Shown: piece after piece, positions 24,923-34,914 of the stretch
How the letters are laid out: the number at the start of each line of letters is the position of its first letter
Numbering within the stretch: the first letter of the stretch is position 1
Notes under the pieces: generated by a model
What the model saw: only the letters and a program-made list of their open reading frames with translations
The model's database searches: none
Told to the model about the DNA's origin: nothing
DNA from: Xenorhabdus indica
GTDB taxonomy: Bacteria > Pseudomonadota > Gammaproteobacteria > Enterobacterales > Enterobacteriaceae
NCBI RefSeq assembly: GCF_014467235.1
Contig: NZ_NKHP01000027.1
Coordinates: 1-58,433 of the forward strand
Direction of reading: 5' to 3'
DNA: 58,433 bases
Made by a program: the position numbers and the translations under genes

Positions 24923-25645
24923 ATGTTACGAAAAATTGTGATTGCTGCATCGCTGTTATTTGTTGCTCAGGGGCAAGCGGGTTCAGAATGCCGGACGACA
25001 CTTAAAGATGACATTATTGTTACACCAGAATCTGTCCAGATGATTGGCGAAAACGACAACCTGAAAATTCTGCCTGATGGCTCTGTGCTTCGCAATGGTA
25101 AAACATTATCACTGAATGTTGATCAACGCAGCAAAGCGAAAAAATATCAGCAACTTATCCGTCAGGATTTGCCCTGGGTGAAGAAAGAGGCTTTAAGTCA
25201 TTTAGCAGACGCGCGTCAGGCTCTGGATAAAGTTGTTGCTGAAACAATGGGAAAGGATAGCAATATTCGTGTCCGCTTGACCCAATTGGAATCTGGTCTG
25301 AATAAGCAAATTGATAAGGTACTGGAAACCCGCCCTAATGGCATTGCCTTCAATTATCAGGTAATCAAACAGGCAGAAACAGAAGGGCAGAACCTTATCC
25401 AACAGAGTTTGGGTGGTATTTTGCAGGACAGTATTAATGAAATGAGCCGTAATACGAGTAATCAGAATGGTGACGGCAAACAGATGCTAATGTCTCTCCT
25501 TGGTGGATTGGGGAGCGCACAAAATAGCTTTGATGCAGAATGGAAAAAACAGGAAAAAGAGCTGAAACGCTTTAGAGAAGAGGTGTGTAATAAAGCGGAT
25601 AAGCTGGAACAGTTACGTATCAACCTATTGAATTCTATCAACTAA
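24923..25645 (+). CDS. yggN: YggN family periplasmic protein (DUF2884)
   Basis: 240 residues with a signal peptide cut after the Ala/Gly-rich stretch near residue 20. It contains the two conserved N-terminal beta strands (IIVTPESVQMI; LKILPDGSVLRNGKTLSL) followed by a helical, partly coiled-coil C-terminus. Function is unknown. AGGAG precedes the start. A perfect 17-bp hairpin follows the stop codon. Confidence 0.93.
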   Translation: MLRKIVIAASLLFVAQGQAGSECRTTLKDDIIVTPESVQMIGENDNLKILPDGSVLRNGKTLSLNVDQRSKAKKYQQLIRQDLPWVKKEALSHLADARQALDKVVAETMGKDSNIRVRLTQLESGLNKQIDKVLETRPNGIAFNYQVIKQAETEGQNLIQQSLGGILQDSINEMSRNTSNQNGDGKQMLMSLLGGLGSAQNSFDAEWKKQEKELKRFREEVCNKADKLEQLRINLLNSIN

Positions 25646-25662
25646 ATCACAATATGGTTTAT

Positions 25663-25701
25663 ATCAAATAAGAATCAATATGAAATTGATTCTTATTTGA
25701 T
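25663..25701. terminator. Perfect 17-bp AT-rich inverted repeat after yggN
   Basis: ATCAAATAAGAATCAAT at 25663-25679 and its exact reverse complement at 25685-25701 enclose a 5-base loop. It lies 17 bp past yggN, and its right arm touches the -35 hexamer of the next promoter. It could terminate yggN and also act as an operator; which one is not decided by sequence. Confidence 0.65.
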
Positions 25702-25741
25702 TGACATCCTATGTTTGGTCTCTAGAATGCAAATCATTTCC
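25701..25741 (+). promoter_or_regulatory. Sigma70 promoter with overlapping Fur-box-like site
   Basis: TTGACA (25701-25706) and TAGAAT (25723-25728) are 16 bases apart. The stretch TAGAATGCAAATCATTTCC (25723-25741) matches 13 of 19 positions of the Fur consensus by hand alignment and covers the -10. Binding of Fe-Fur there would block transcription of the siderophore-binding-protein gene when iron is plentiful. This fits the gene's predicted role. Confidence 0.7.
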
Positions 25742-25770
25742 TTATTCACATGATTAATTCAGGTGCCACA

Positions 25771-26715
25771 ATGAAAAAGATCCTGCCGATTGTTTTAGCT
25801 TCATTGTTTTCTGTCACTAGCCATTCCGCATTTAGCCAGCAATCCGTAACATTTACGCCAAATTCAGTAATGGCTCAGTCTGGTGAGTATGTCACAATAA
25901 AACATTTTTCCGGTGAAACTAAAGTTAAGAAAAACCCAGAAAGAGTGGTTTTATTTGATTTTGGTACTTACGATTCCATGGCAAAGTTAGGGTTAGCCGA
26001 ACGTGTTGTTGCATTGCCTGAGGAAAGTTTGCCCGAATATGTGCGCAGTAGCGTATCTGAAAATATGCATGATGCCGGAGGAATGAAATCACCAGATTTG
26101 AAAAAATTGGCTGAAATCAAACCGGACTTGATTGTGATCACCGGGCGTCAGAGATCTTTTTATGATCGTTTATCGCAAATTGCACCAACTATAGATTTAA
26201 GTACGGACAGTAAAAACTACCTGCCATCTGTGGAAAGTAACATTAAGTTATTGGGTGAATTACTTAATAAACAGGATGCAGTGAAAACTCATTTGGCTGA
26301 TTTGGAGAAAACCATTGCGGTAGCGCAGGAAAAAGCAAAATCGTCAAATAGTAAGGTATTGGTTTTACTGCACAATGCTGGTGAATTATATCCGAATAAT
26401 CAAGCAATTGTTTACAATGTGGTAAAAACACAACGTGCAGAATTGCCACCTAAATCAGATAACGATAAGAGCCGCATTGTTACACCAGAAATGATTGCGC
26501 AGACAAATCCTGATGTGATTTTTATTATCGATCGCAGTAAAGCAATTGGGGCGGGGGAATTGACAAAAGCCCAGTTTGAAACTGAACAGGTGAAATCAAC
26601 TAACGCCTATAAAAATGGCAAAATAGTCTATCTGCAATCTGATTTATGGTATCTGTCTGGTGGTGGGTTAGATAGTTTGACACGTCAGGTGAATGCTGTT
26701 GCTGATGCATTGTAA
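25771..26715 (+). CDS. Siderophore ABC transporter substrate-binding protein (FatB/YclQ-like)
   Basis: 314 residues from the ATG behind AGGTG; an earlier in-frame ATG lacks a site. A signal peptide ends near HSAFSQQ and there is no lipobox Cys, so it is a free periplasmic protein. The Peripla_BP_2 domain begins at NPERVVLFDFGTYDSMAKLG, with IKPDLIVITGRQRSFYDRL and a closing LWYLSGGGLDSL. It should bind a ferric siderophore, probably catecholate. No permease or ATPase gene is adjacent, so it works with a system encoded elsewhere. Confidence 0.9.
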   Translation: MKKILPIVLASLFSVTSHSAFSQQSVTFTPNSVMAQSGEYVTIKHFSGETKVKKNPERVVLFDFGTYDSMAKLGLAERVVALPEESLPEYVRSSVSENMHDAGGMKSPDLKKLAEIKPDLIVITGRQRSFYDRLSQIAPTIDLSTDSKNYLPSVESNIKLLGELLNKQDAVKTHLADLEKTIAVAQEKAKSSNSKVLVLLHNAGELYPNNQAIVYNVVKTQRAELPPKSDNDKSRIVTPEMIAQTNPDVIFIIDRSKAIGAGELTKAQFETEQVKSTNAYKNGKIVYLQSDLWYLSGGGLDSLTRQVNAVADAL

Positions 26716-26748
26716 CCATACACATTAATCTATTTTCTTACATGATCA

Positions 26749-26790
26749 AATAAGGCTGCTCCTTTGGTTTTTAGGTGCAGCCTTATTTTT
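26749..26790. terminator. Bidirectional terminator between the binding-protein gene and hemW
   Basis: AATAAGGCTGC pairs with GCAGCCTTATT around a 19-base loop, with a run of T's on the plus strand. The genes on either side converge on it. Confidence 0.85.
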
Positions 26791-26834
26791 ATAAGACGGG
26801 TTTTACCAGAATGGTTTTCTACAAGAACGGCTTT

Positions 26835-27965
26835 CTACAGAAACAATTCCAACAGTGAATTCAGGAATAGTTTGCCGTGCTTAGTAATTTGCCAGTGCGT
26901 ATCGTTTTCAGTGATATAGCCTTTCGCCAGCGCCTTATCGATTTGTGGACGGATAGCGTTTTCTGGTAGTCCAGTAAATTGGCTGAAATGTTGCCGTGGC
27001 ATTGCTTCCAGCAGACGAAAACGATTCATGAAAAATTCAAATGGACGATCTTCATTATCCACCTGATTTTGTTGATCCAAATAACGTCCCTGCATATAGC
27101 CGCGCGGATGTTTGGTTTTCACCGTGCGCAGGATGTGCCCATCTGTAAACGAAATCTTTCCATGTGCACCACAGCCAATTCCCAGGTAATCGCCAAAACG
27201 CCAGTAATTGAGGTTATGCTGACATTGATAACCCGGTTTGGCATATGCTGATGTTTCATACTGCTGATAGCCTGCCGATGTTAATAATTGGTGACCTTGA
27301 GAGAAGATATCCCATAGTGCATCATCATCTGGCAGAATTGGTGGGCGAGAACCGAAACTGGTATTGGGTTCAATCGTCAACTGATACCAGGACAGATGGG
27401 GCGGAGAAAGTTCAATGGCCTGGCGCAAATCGCTCAGTGCTTCATTCAGTGTCTGGTTAGGCAAACCGTGCATCAAGTCCAGATTAAAACTACGTAATCC
27501 AAGCCCATCCGCCAATCGTGCCGCTCGTTTAGCTTCTTCCGGACCGTGGATGCGCCCTAAGCGGATGAGTTTGTCAGAGCCGAAACTTTGTACTCCTATT
27601 GAAATCCGGTTAATACTCGCTTGTTGATAGGCACTAAAACGATCAGCTTCAATGGTTCCCGGATTAGCTTCCATGGTAATTTCTGCTTGTGGGGAAAGTG
27701 GCAGTGAATCCCTTACTCCATCAAGTAATCGTTGCATTCCTTCAGCGCTTAGTAAGCTAGGTGTACCACCGCCGATAAAGATCGTCGATACCTCACGACC
27801 ATCAACCATGGGGAGGTCATTACGTAAATCAGCCAGCAGATGTTCGACATATTCCTGATGTGGTACATCCCCCTTTAACGCATGTGAATTGAAATCACAA
27901 TAAGGGCACTTCTGTACACACCAGGGAATATGAATATAGAGACTAAGTGGTGGTAATTTAAGCAT
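26835..27965 (-). CDS. hemW: Radical SAM heme chaperone HemW
   Basis: 376 residues. The radical-SAM CxxxCxxC motif is in [16 protein letters not shown], followed by [11 protein letters not shown] and a C-terminal HemN-like domain. Although related to coproporphyrinogen oxidase, HemW lacks that activity and delivers heme, for example to respiratory proteins. It overlaps rdgB by 8 bases, as in the E. coli yggS-to-hemW run. Confidence 0.95.
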   Translation of the reverse strand: MLKLPPLSLYIHIPWCVQKCPYCDFNSHALKGDVPHQEYVEHLLADLRNDLPMVDGREVSTIFIGGGTPSLLSAEGMQRLLDGVRDSLPLSPQAEITMEANPGTIEADRFSAYQQASINRISIGVQSFGSDKLIRLGRIHGPEEAKRAARLADGLGLRSFNLDLMHGLPNQTLNEALSDLRQAIELSPPHLSWYQLTIEPNTSFGSRPPILPDDDALWDIFSQGHQLLTSAGYQQYETSAYAKPGYQCQHNLNYWRFGDYLGIGCGAHGKISFTDGHILRTVKTKHPRGYMQGRYLDQQNQVDNEDRPFEFFMNRFRLLEAMPRQHFSQFTGLPENAIRPQIDKALAKGYITENDTHWQITKHGKLFLNSLLELFL

Positions 27966-28551
27966 TACGCATAGCTTCCAACAGCATTTTTAAGGCTTGT
28001 CCACGATGTGAAACAGCACTTTTTTGCTTACGACTCAGCTCTGCTGCTGTACAGCCAAATTCTGGTATATAAAAAATGGGATCATAACCAAAACCGCCGC
28101 TTCCGGCAGGCTCCCGGCTGATAACACCAGACCAGCGACCATGGAAAACCAGAGGAGTTGGATCTTCTGCATGACGTAAATAGACCAGAACGCAATTAAA
28201 TTGTGCCTGGCGTTGTGCATCAGGGACATCGCGCATAGCTTCCAGCAATTTTTCCATATTATCTTGGTCGGAGGCATCAGTTCCCGCATAACGGGCTGAG
28301 TAGATGCCCGGAGCACCACCTAACACATTGACTGATAACCCTGAATCGTCAGCAATGGCGGGTAAACCTGTGACAGCAGCAGCATGGCGAGCTTTGATGA
28401 TGGCATTTTCAACAAATGTCAGACCTGTTTCATCTGCCGAGTCCACGCCCAATTCAGTTTGGGCTACGATATCTAAACCAAAGTCAGCCAGCAAACCAGC
28501 CAGTTCACGTACTTTGCCTGCATTTCCCGTAGCGAGAACAACTTTCTGCAT
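27958..28551 (-). CDS. rdgB: XTP/dITP pyrophosphatase
   Basis: 197 residues. It opens [17 protein letters not shown], with the Ham1 signature [15 protein letters not shown], then [20 protein letters not shown] and the C-terminal SHRGQAL. It removes deaminated purine triphosphates from the nucleotide pool. The yggU gene that sits between yggT and rdgB in E. coli is absent here. Confidence 0.96.
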   Translation of the reverse strand: MQKVVLATGNAGKVRELAGLLADFGLDIVAQTELGVDSADETGLTFVENAIIKARHAAAVTGLPAIADDSGLSVNVLGGAPGIYSARYAGTDASDQDNMEKLLEAMRDVPDAQRQAQFNCVLVYLRHAEDPTPLVFHGRWSGVISREPAGSGGFGYDPIFYIPEFGCTAAELSRKQKSAVSHRGQALKMLLEAMRNA

Positions 28552-28576
28552 TGTTATTATCCAATTAACTTATTAT

Positions 28577-29143
28577 TTATTGACCAATTAAGGCCGGAAC
28601 TAACCACGCCAAAACATCATAACGGAGAGCGTTTAGTGCATACAGGATCAATATAACAATCATGGCTGAGAAATCGATCCCCCCCATTGCAGGGATAATT
28701 CGACGGATCGGTGCCATCAGCGGTTCTGTCAGTTGGAATAGAACATAATCAACAGGATTACGTCCCTGGCTGATCCAACTCAATAATGCGCGGACGATGA
28801 CAAGCCAAAATACCAATTTTCCAGCGGCAGTAAGCAGTTCGATTAACCCAAGCAGGAATATCATGGCAGAAGGTAGTAAGAATTGTCCTGCTGCTAACCA
28901 GAAAGGGAGTAACATTTTGATAAGAACAAGCAAGTAAGCTAAAACAACTGAGGCTGAATCAATAGGGCCAATAGCGGGGATAACTCTACGCAATGGACGC
29001 ACTACCGGTTGGGTGATTTTGACGATAAATTGTGAGAATGGATTATAAAAATCGCAACGCGCCCACTGCATCCAGACCCGAAGCAGTAAAACTGCGGTAT
29101 ATAAGTCCAGAACCGTAAAAAAGAGAAAGTTTAAGAATTGCAT
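28577..29143 (-). CDS. yggT: YggT family integral membrane protein
   Basis: 188 residues containing two copies of the YGGT module, each with a membrane helix, a VRAL/VRPLRR-type segment and RRxIPAxGxID (RRVIPAIGPID and RRIIPAMGGID). It is linked to osmotic or ion stress in E. coli, with no defined activity. It lies between proC and rdgB in the same orientation. Confidence 0.94.
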   Translation of the reverse strand: MQFLNFLFFTVLDLYTAVLLLRVWMQWARCDFYNPFSQFIVKITQPVVRPLRRVIPAIGPIDSASVVLAYLLVLIKMLLPFWLAAGQFLLPSAMIFLLGLIELLTAAGKLVFWLVIVRALLSWISQGRNPVDYVLFQLTEPLMAPIRRIIPAMGGIDFSAMIVILILYALNALRYDVLAWLVPALIGQ

Positions 29144-29176
29144 GTAGCAGCCCTGATTAAATTACATTTGATTGAT

Positions 29177-29998
29177 TTAAAATAATTTTTCCATTTCCTG
29201 TGCCCGGCGGATTGCTCCTTGCATGGCTTGGGATACAATTTCCGGCAGATTGCTTTCGTAAAAAATACGTAATGCTTCAGCAGTTGTTCCCCCTTTAGAT
29301 GTTACCTGTTCGCGCAGAAGAGAAAAAGGAAGTTCTGCCTGTGATTCAGCAAGTTTAGCTGAACCAATGGCCGTTTGCAGGACAAGTTCTCTGGCCGTTT
29401 GGCTGTCAAAGCCCAAACGTTCAGCTTCCTGCTGCATCGATTCCATAAACAGGAAGAAATAAGCTGGGGCACTTCCTGCGACCGCAATAATATTGTTGAT
29501 ATGATCCTCATTCTCAACTCTACAGACTTTACCGACACTATTCATCAATGATTCAGCAAATTGGCGATCAGACTCGTTGACCTGTTCAGGAGCGAACATT
29601 CCGCTGATCCCTTGCCCAATCAGAGCCGGGGTATTTGGCATGATACGGATAATATTGAGATTATCTTGCAGAAATAAGTAAAAGCGGGAAACAGGAATGC
29701 CGGCAGCAATGGAAAGAACGAGTTTTTGGTCGAAATTTACCTGTGAGCGCAAGGGACCACAAACTTCTTCCATCATTTGAGGCTTAACTGCTAGCACAAC
29801 AACCTCTGCCTCTTGAGCATAGCGAATATTGTCACTTTGGCTGTTAACGCCATATTTTCCAGCCAAGACATCACGGCGAGTCGTACTTGGTGAGCAGACA
29901 GTGATAAGTTCGGCAGGATAACCTTTTTTGACCAATCCGGCGATGATGGCATGAGCCATATTTCCAGCACCGATGAAAGTGATTTTTTTATTTTCCAT
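29177..29998 (-). CDS. proC: Pyrroline-5-carboxylate reductase
   Basis: 273 residues. The N-terminal Rossmann motif ITFIGAGNMAHAIIAGL binds NADPH, and the C-terminal signature TSKGGTTAEALR matches the P5CR family. It carries out the last step of proline synthesis. It is 26 bp downstream of yggS, in one leftward run with yggT, rdgB and hemW. Confidence 0.97.
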   Translation of the reverse strand: MENKKITFIGAGNMAHAIIAGLVKKGYPAELITVCSPSTTRRDVLAGKYGVNSQSDNIRYAQEAEVVVLAVKPQMMEEVCGPLRSQVNFDQKLVLSIAAGIPVSRFYLFLQDNLNIIRIMPNTPALIGQGISGMFAPEQVNESDRQFAESLMNSVGKVCRVENEDHINNIIAVAGSAPAYFFLFMESMQQEAERLGFDSQTARELVLQTAIGSAKLAESQAELPFSLLREQVTSKGGTTAEALRIFYESNLPEIVSQAMQGAIRRAQEMEKLF

Positions 29999-30024
29999 GA
30001 AGAATCACCTCGAATAATATCTGG

Positions 30025-30741
30025 TTAATTTTGTTCAGTTAATTTGGCAGAGCTATATTGGCGGGCACCGAAAATTGCTGTTCCAATGCGTACTAAAGTT
30101 GATCCGCAAGCGATAGCTGCTTCCATATCATCAGTCATTCCCATAGAAAGTGTATCTATTTGTGAATATTGTGCCTTTAATTTAATAAATGCTTGTTCCA
30201 TTTGGCGAAAAACGTCTGTTTGTCGTTCAAAATCACTTTCTGGTGCAGGAATAGCCATCAAACCACGTAATACCAGATTAGGCAGAGAATTGATAATTGC
30301 TGCCAGTTCCTCCAGTTCTTCCAAAAGAATACCTGATTTACTGCTTTCCCCACTGATATTAATTTGGATCAGAACATTCAGTGGAGCCAGCCTTTTAGGC
30401 CGTTGTTCACTCAAGCGTTGGGCGATTTTCAAACGGTCAATGGTATGACACCAGTCAAAATGTTCGGCTACCAGACGGCTTTTATTAGACTGCAAAGGGC
30501 CTACAAAGTGCCACACTAAATCGTCGTGGTTAGCAAGCTGTTGAATTTTTTCAACGCCTTCCTGAACGTAATTCTCACCAAATTCCCGTTGACCTGTAAC
30601 TATAGCTTTTGCGATAGCTTCCACAGGTTTGGTTTTACTGACTGCAAGTAACGTAATTTCTTCTGGAGAACGTCCGCATTTTTGAGCTGCAAGTATGATG
30701 TGGTTCCTGACATCGTGAAGATTTTGTTCAATATTGTGCAT
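30025..30741 (-). CDS. yggS: PLP-homeostasis protein YggS
   Basis: 238 residues of the fold-type III alanine-racemase-like PLP-binding barrel. The PLP lysine lies in LLAVSKTKPVEAI, followed by GENYVQEGVEK, WHFVGPLQSNKSR and the C-terminal MGMTDDMEAAI with STLVRIGTAIFG. It manages pyridoxal phosphate supply rather than catalysing a reaction. It is divergent from yggR with 22 bp between the start codons. Confidence 0.96.
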   Translation of the reverse strand: MHNIEQNLHDVRNHIILAAQKCGRSPEEITLLAVSKTKPVEAIAKAIVTGQREFGENYVQEGVEKIQQLANHDDLVWHFVGPLQSNKSRLVAEHFDWCHTIDRLKIAQRLSEQRPKRLAPLNVLIQINISGESSKSGILLEELEELAAIINSLPNLVLRGLMAIPAPESDFERQTDVFRQMEQAFIKLKAQYSQIDTLSMGMTDDMEAAIACGSTLVRIGTAIFGARQYSSAKLTEQN

Positions 30742-30763
30742 GAGAAACTCAGGAGATTAAAAA

Positions 30764-31780
30764 ATGAATATGGAAAAATTAGTGGCCCTTAGTGTAAAGC
30801 ATAATGCTTCCGATCTGCATCTTTGTGTCGGGCAAGTGCCAATTTTGCGCATCAATGATATGTTGTATCCGCAAACACAATTATCAGAAATTGATGGTGA
30901 TTTCATTATGGCATGGAGCAAAGTCGTATTGCCTGAAGAACAGCAGCAACAGTTACAGATAATCGGGCATGTCGATTTTGTCGTAGAAATGCAGGATAAA
31001 CGGCGGCTAAGAGGAAATCTGTTCTATCAACAAGATCATATTTCATTGGTGCTACGGTTAATTCCTGATAAGTGCCCGACATTGGAACAACTATATGCTC
31101 CAGAAGTTATCCAGCGCCTTATTTTACAGGAAGAAAATAATCTGACAGAAAATGGCTTGATATTAGTGACAGGAGCAACCGGAAGCGGTAAATCGACGAC
31201 ATTGTCAGCGATGATTAATGCTCTCAATAATCACGTCAGAAAACACATTGTCACGTTGGAAGACCCAATAGAATTTGTACACCGAAGCCGGAACTGTTTA
31301 ATACAGCAAAGGCAAATCGGGAAAGACGTGCCAGATTATCAAACTGCATTAAAAGGGGCATTACGGCAAGATCCTGATGTAATCCTGCTAGGAGAATTGC
31401 GTGATAAGGAAACGATCCGGTTAGCATTGACAGCCGCTGAAACTGGGCACTTGGTTCTGTCAACATTACATACTCGCGGGGCAATTCAGGCCATAGATCG
31501 TCTAGTGGATGTTTTTCCCGCCGATGAAAAGGGATGGATATGCAGCCAACTGGCGGGTAGTTTAAAGGCAGTTATTGCCCAACAATTGCTTCCTGCTAAA
31601 AACGAAAGCAGGGTGGCTATTTATGAAGTTCTGGTCGTCAACCAGGCTGTCAGCCATTTGATCAGGGAAGGAAAAAATCACCAGATAGCAACATTAATGC
31701 AGACAGGATCTGCCTGCGGTATGCAAACTTACGAGCAAAGCCGCCAACAGCGCAAATCGTCGGGGTTGCTAGTGGAATAA
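30764..31780 (+). CDS. yggR: PilT-like twitching-motility ATPase family protein
   Basis: 338 residues. It begins with the PilT-type PAS-like region HNASDLHLCVGQVPILRIND, then Walker A GATGSGKSTT, an Asp box (VTLEDPIEF) and the His box LAAAETGHLVLSTLHT-like region. In PilT this hexameric ATPase retracts type IV pili. Only a prepilin peptidase-like gene (34991) is nearby, with no other pilus genes, so its partner machinery is unclear. Confidence 0.92.
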   Translation: MNMEKLVALSVKHNASDLHLCVGQVPILRINDMLYPQTQLSEIDGDFIMAWSKVVLPEEQQQQLQIIGHVDFVVEMQDKRRLRGNLFYQQDHISLVLRLIPDKCPTLEQLYAPEVIQRLILQEENNLTENGLILVTGATGSGKSTTLSAMINALNNHVRKHIVTLEDPIEFVHRSRNCLIQQRQIGKDVPDYQTALKGALRQDPDVILLGELRDKETIRLALTAAETGHLVLSTLHTRGAIQAIDRLVDVFPADEKGWICSQLAGSLKAVIAQQLLPAKNESRVAIYEVLVVNQAVSHLIREGKNHQIATLMQTGSACGMQTYEQSRQQRKSSGLLVE

Positions 31781-31834
31781 TGGCATGATGGAAAGTTCAT
31801 CATGACCAGAATTCACAGTGATCGCTGTTTTGGG

Positions 31835-32257
31835 CTATGAATACCGTTGCTCAAACCAGCTTTCCAAAATGACGACAGCAGAAGCGGAATCAACTTTGCC
31901 TTTATCAAGGGCGCGATATCCACCATGATCAAACAAGTGAGATCGTGCTTCTACCGTGGTTAGGCGTTCATCGTGTAGCTCAACCTGGACGCCGAAACGA
32001 CCATGTAAACGGTTAGCAAATTTGCGTGCCTGTGCTGTAACCAGTTGCTCTGTACCATCCATATTGAGTGGCAAACCAACAATGACCAAATCCGGTTGCC
32101 ATTCTTTCAGGAGCTTTTCAATCATATCCCAATTGGGAGAACCTTCTTTTGCTTTGAAAGAATCTAATGCTCTGGCTGTGCCGGTTATTTCCTGCCCGAT
32201 GGCTGCACCAATACTACGAGTACCAAAATCGAATGCAATTACTGTGCGATTTTTCAT
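31835..32257 (-). CDS. ruvX: Holliday junction resolvase-like protein (pre-16S rRNA nuclease)
   Basis: 140 residues of the YqgF/RuvX RNase H fold: [15 protein letters not shown] with the catalytic Asp, [25 protein letters not shown], and [12 protein letters not shown] near the end. It helps mature the 5' end of 16S rRNA. Its ATG overlaps the yqgE stop as TGATG. Confidence 0.96.
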   Translation of the reverse strand: MKNRTVIAFDFGTRSIGAAIGQEITGTARALDSFKAKEGSPNWDMIEKLLKEWQPDLVIVGLPLNMDGTEQLVTAQARKFANRLHGRFGVQVELHDERLTTVEARSHLFDHGGYRALDKGKVDSASAVVILESWFEQRYS

Positions 32258-32820
32258 CAGGCATGCCCTGCTTGTAATGCGAGATTGTGGATATTAATTC
32301 CCAATAAGGATGCAGCTTCACGCCAGCGGTCGGCAACAGGGGTATTGAAAATAATGGAAGCTTCTGCACCGACGGTAAGCCAGCTATTTTCCATAATTTC
32401 TTTTTCCAGTTGGCCTTTTTCCCAACTTGAGTATCCAAGAGTCATTAAAACATTTTTTGGTTGGCGTGGTGTACCTAGTGCTTCCAGCATATCTTTGGAA
32501 GTGGTAACCATTGTTTCATCAGAGACTTGGATGCTGGAACTGAAGCCGGATTGTGGTGTGTGTAAAATAAAACCATGCTCTTCAGACAGTGGGCCGCCAG
32601 CCATTACAGGCTTATTCAGATTGATATTATCGTCTCTGTCTTCGGGGGCGATATCCAACTTCTTCAAGATCCCTTGAATAGAAATCTGAGCTATTGGTTT
32701 ATTAATAATTAACCCCATTGCCCCGTTTTGATCATGTTCGCAGATATAAACTACAGAACGATTGAAATAAGGATCAGTGAGCGAAGGCATGGCGATGAGA
32801 AAATGATGCTGTAGATTCAT
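32257..32820 (-). CDS. yqgE: UPF0301 family protein YqgE
   Basis: 187 residues from [14 protein letters not shown], the family start; the longer frame upstream is non-coding. Family markers are [23 protein letters not shown] and [13 protein letters not shown]. Function is unknown, and the coupling with ruvX is widely conserved. Confidence 0.95.
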   Translation of the reverse strand: MNLQHHFLIAMPSLTDPYFNRSVVYICEHDQNGAMGLIINKPIAQISIQGILKKLDIAPEDRDDNINLNKPVMAGGPLSEEHGFILHTPQSGFSSSIQVSDETMVTTSKDMLEALGTPRQPKNVLMTLGYSSWEKGQLEKEIMENSWLTVGAEASIIFNTPVADRWREAASLLGINIHNLALQAGHA

Positions 32821-32930
32821 GTGTTTTCTGATAGTTATTTTTACAATATATGAATGAGTTGGCCCACACAGTATGTGGGCGCATATGATAAATGGCAAAT
32901 ACTGTCAGGAAATGGAAGCTGTTTAACCGA

Positions 32931-33890
32931 TTATACTGTCTGTTTTTCCAATCGTTTTTCAATCGCATCCATTAACATGCCTGTAATGGAGATTTCAGGA
33001 AAAGCGGCTTCTATTTCACGTACACAAGTTGGGCTGGTAACGTTGATTTCAGTCAAACGGTCACCAATGATATCAAGCCCAACGAAAATTAAACCTTTTT
33101 CTTTTAAGACAGGAGCGACAGCGCGTGCGATAGCCCAGTCACTTTCTGACAGTGGACGAGCTTCCCCACGCCCGCCTGCTGCAAGGTTACCACGGGTTTC
33201 ACCCTGGGCGGGGATACGGGCCAGGCAATAAGGCACGGGTTCGCCATCAACAACCAGTACACGTTTATCTCCATCCTTAATGGCTGTCAGAAAATTTTGT
33301 GCCATACAGAAGTGACTGCCATGCTCGGTCAGTGTTTCAATAATCACACCGATATTCGGATCATCTTGCTTCAGGCGGAAAATAGAAGCGCCACCCATAC
33401 CGTCCAGTGGTTTAAAAATAACATCACCATGTTTTTGGTGAAATTCACGCAGAGTTCTTGCGCTACGTGTTACCAGAGTATCTGGTGTCAATTCAGGGAA
33501 CCATGCGGTAAACAGTTTTTCATTACAGTCACGCAGGCTCTGTGGTTTGTTGACGATCAGGCTGCCTTTGGCTTCAGCCCTTTCCAAAATGTAAGTGGCG
33601 TAGATATATTCAGTATCAAAAGGAGGATCTTTGCGCATCAGGATAACATGCAATGTATCAAGGGCTATATCCTGTTCAATGCCAAACTGATACCACTGTT
33701 GAGCGTTCTCTTCCACTGTAAGCAAACGGGTTCGTGCACGACCTTCCCCCTGATGCAGATAGAGGTCATTCATCTCCATGTAATGGATTTCCCATCCGCG
33801 TTTCTGTGCTTCCAGCAGCATGGCGAAACTAGTGTCTTTCTTTATTTTGATGGATGAGATTGGATCCATCACTATACCGAGCTTGATCAT
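32931..33890 (-). CDS. gshB: Glutathione synthetase
   Basis: 319 residues. An N-terminal preATP-grasp region (KLGIVMDPISSIKIKKDTSF) is followed by an ATP-grasp domain with KPLDGMGGASIFR and GLDIIGDRLTEINVTSPTC. It joins gamma-glutamylcysteine and glycine. It lies between rsmE and yqgE as in E. coli. Confidence 0.97.
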   Translation of the reverse strand: MIKLGIVMDPISSIKIKKDTSFAMLLEAQKRGWEIHYMEMNDLYLHQGEGRARTRLLTVEENAQQWYQFGIEQDIALDTLHVILMRKDPPFDTEYIYATYILERAEAKGSLIVNKPQSLRDCNEKLFTAWFPELTPDTLVTRSARTLREFHQKHGDVIFKPLDGMGGASIFRLKQDDPNIGVIIETLTEHGSHFCMAQNFLTAIKDGDKRVLVVDGEPVPYCLARIPAQGETRGNLAAGGRGEARPLSESDWAIARAVAPVLKEKGLIFVGLDIIGDRLTEINVTSPTCVREIEAAFPEISITGMLMDAIEKRLEKQTV

Positions 33891-33899
33891 TCTTTCTCC

Positions 33900-34631
33900 T
33901 TAACCCAGATCACCAAAACGCACTTGTAATGCTGTAATTGCAGTGAGTGCCGTCGTCTCTGTCCGCAGGACACGAGGGCCTAACAGGATATCAGTAAATT
34001 GGTGATTTGCCGTCATTTCTATTTCTTCGGCGGATAATCCCCCTTCTGGGCCAATCAACAGGCGAACTTTTTTCACTGGTAATGGCAGTGTATTGATACT
34101 TTGGCTGGCACGAGGATGTAAATTTAATTTTAGGCTACTATCGTTTTCTGCACACCATGCTTCGAGTGTCATAACCGGACGGATTTCAGGGATCTGATTG
34201 CGTCCGCATTGCTCACAGGCAGAAATTGCGATTTTTCTCCATTGCTGTAATTTTTTTCCCAGCCTTTCTGCATCCAGTTTCACACCACAGCGTTCAGAAA
34301 GTAATGGCGTAACAATATTAACGCCTAATTCAACGGATTTTTGAATTGTGAATTCCATTTTTTCACCACGGGACATAACTTGCCCCAGATGCAGATCCAA
34401 TGGTGATTCGCGGTTAGACAATTTGCCTTCAAGAATGCGCACTTTGACTGCTTTTTTACTGGCTTCAGTAAGTTCTGCATCAAAAACCTGATTGCTACCA
34501 TCGAAGAGTTGCAATTGTTGTCCACTACTCATTCTGAGCACACGGCCAACATGATTGGCAGCATCATCACTCAGGTTGATTACGGTTCCTACAATGAGTG
34601 ACTCAGGATGATAGATGCGGGGAATTCGCAT
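33900..34631 (-). CDS. rsmE: 16S rRNA (uracil(1498)-N3)-methyltransferase
   Basis: 243 residues. An N-terminal PUA-like domain ([12 protein letters not shown]) is followed by a SPOUT fold with the knot signature [15 protein letters not shown] and [13 protein letters not shown]. It modifies U1498 in the decoding region. The stop is 9 bp before gshB. Confidence 0.96.
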   Translation of the reverse strand: MRIPRIYHPESLIVGTVINLSDDAANHVGRVLRMSSGQQLQLFDGSNQVFDAELTEASKKAVKVRILEGKLSNRESPLDLHLGQVMSRGEKMEFTIQKSVELGVNIVTPLLSERCGVKLDAERLGKKLQQWRKIAISACEQCGRNQIPEIRPVMTLEAWCAENDSSLKLNLHPRASQSINTLPLPVKKVRLLIGPEGGLSAEEIEMTANHQFTDILLGPRVLRTETTALTAITALQVRFGDLG

Positions 34632-34914
34632 ATTTTTTCTTTCCTTCTTTTTTCCGGATAGTTCCTTTCCAGATCGTTCAGATACAGCCTAACGCTATAT
34701 CATAAAGTTAATTTATCGCCATGATAAATGAGCGCTGATTGCATGATCAAGCTATCTCTCAGACTAAAAGAAACTCAAGGTACAGTTGCGAGCTGGTTCG
34801 CATATTTATTCCATCATGGCTGTTTTAATGCATTTTTTATTGCCAATGACCTAAACGGGAATTTAGTATTCACCGTGTTCTGATTAATATCAGAGAATAA
34901 ATAGGGAGTATCGT
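34632..34914. other. Intergenic region before the prepilin peptidase-like gene
   Basis: AT-rich, with no gene or clear terminator recognised. In E. coli endA and sprT lie upstream of rsmE; neither is seen here. Confidence 0.4.
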
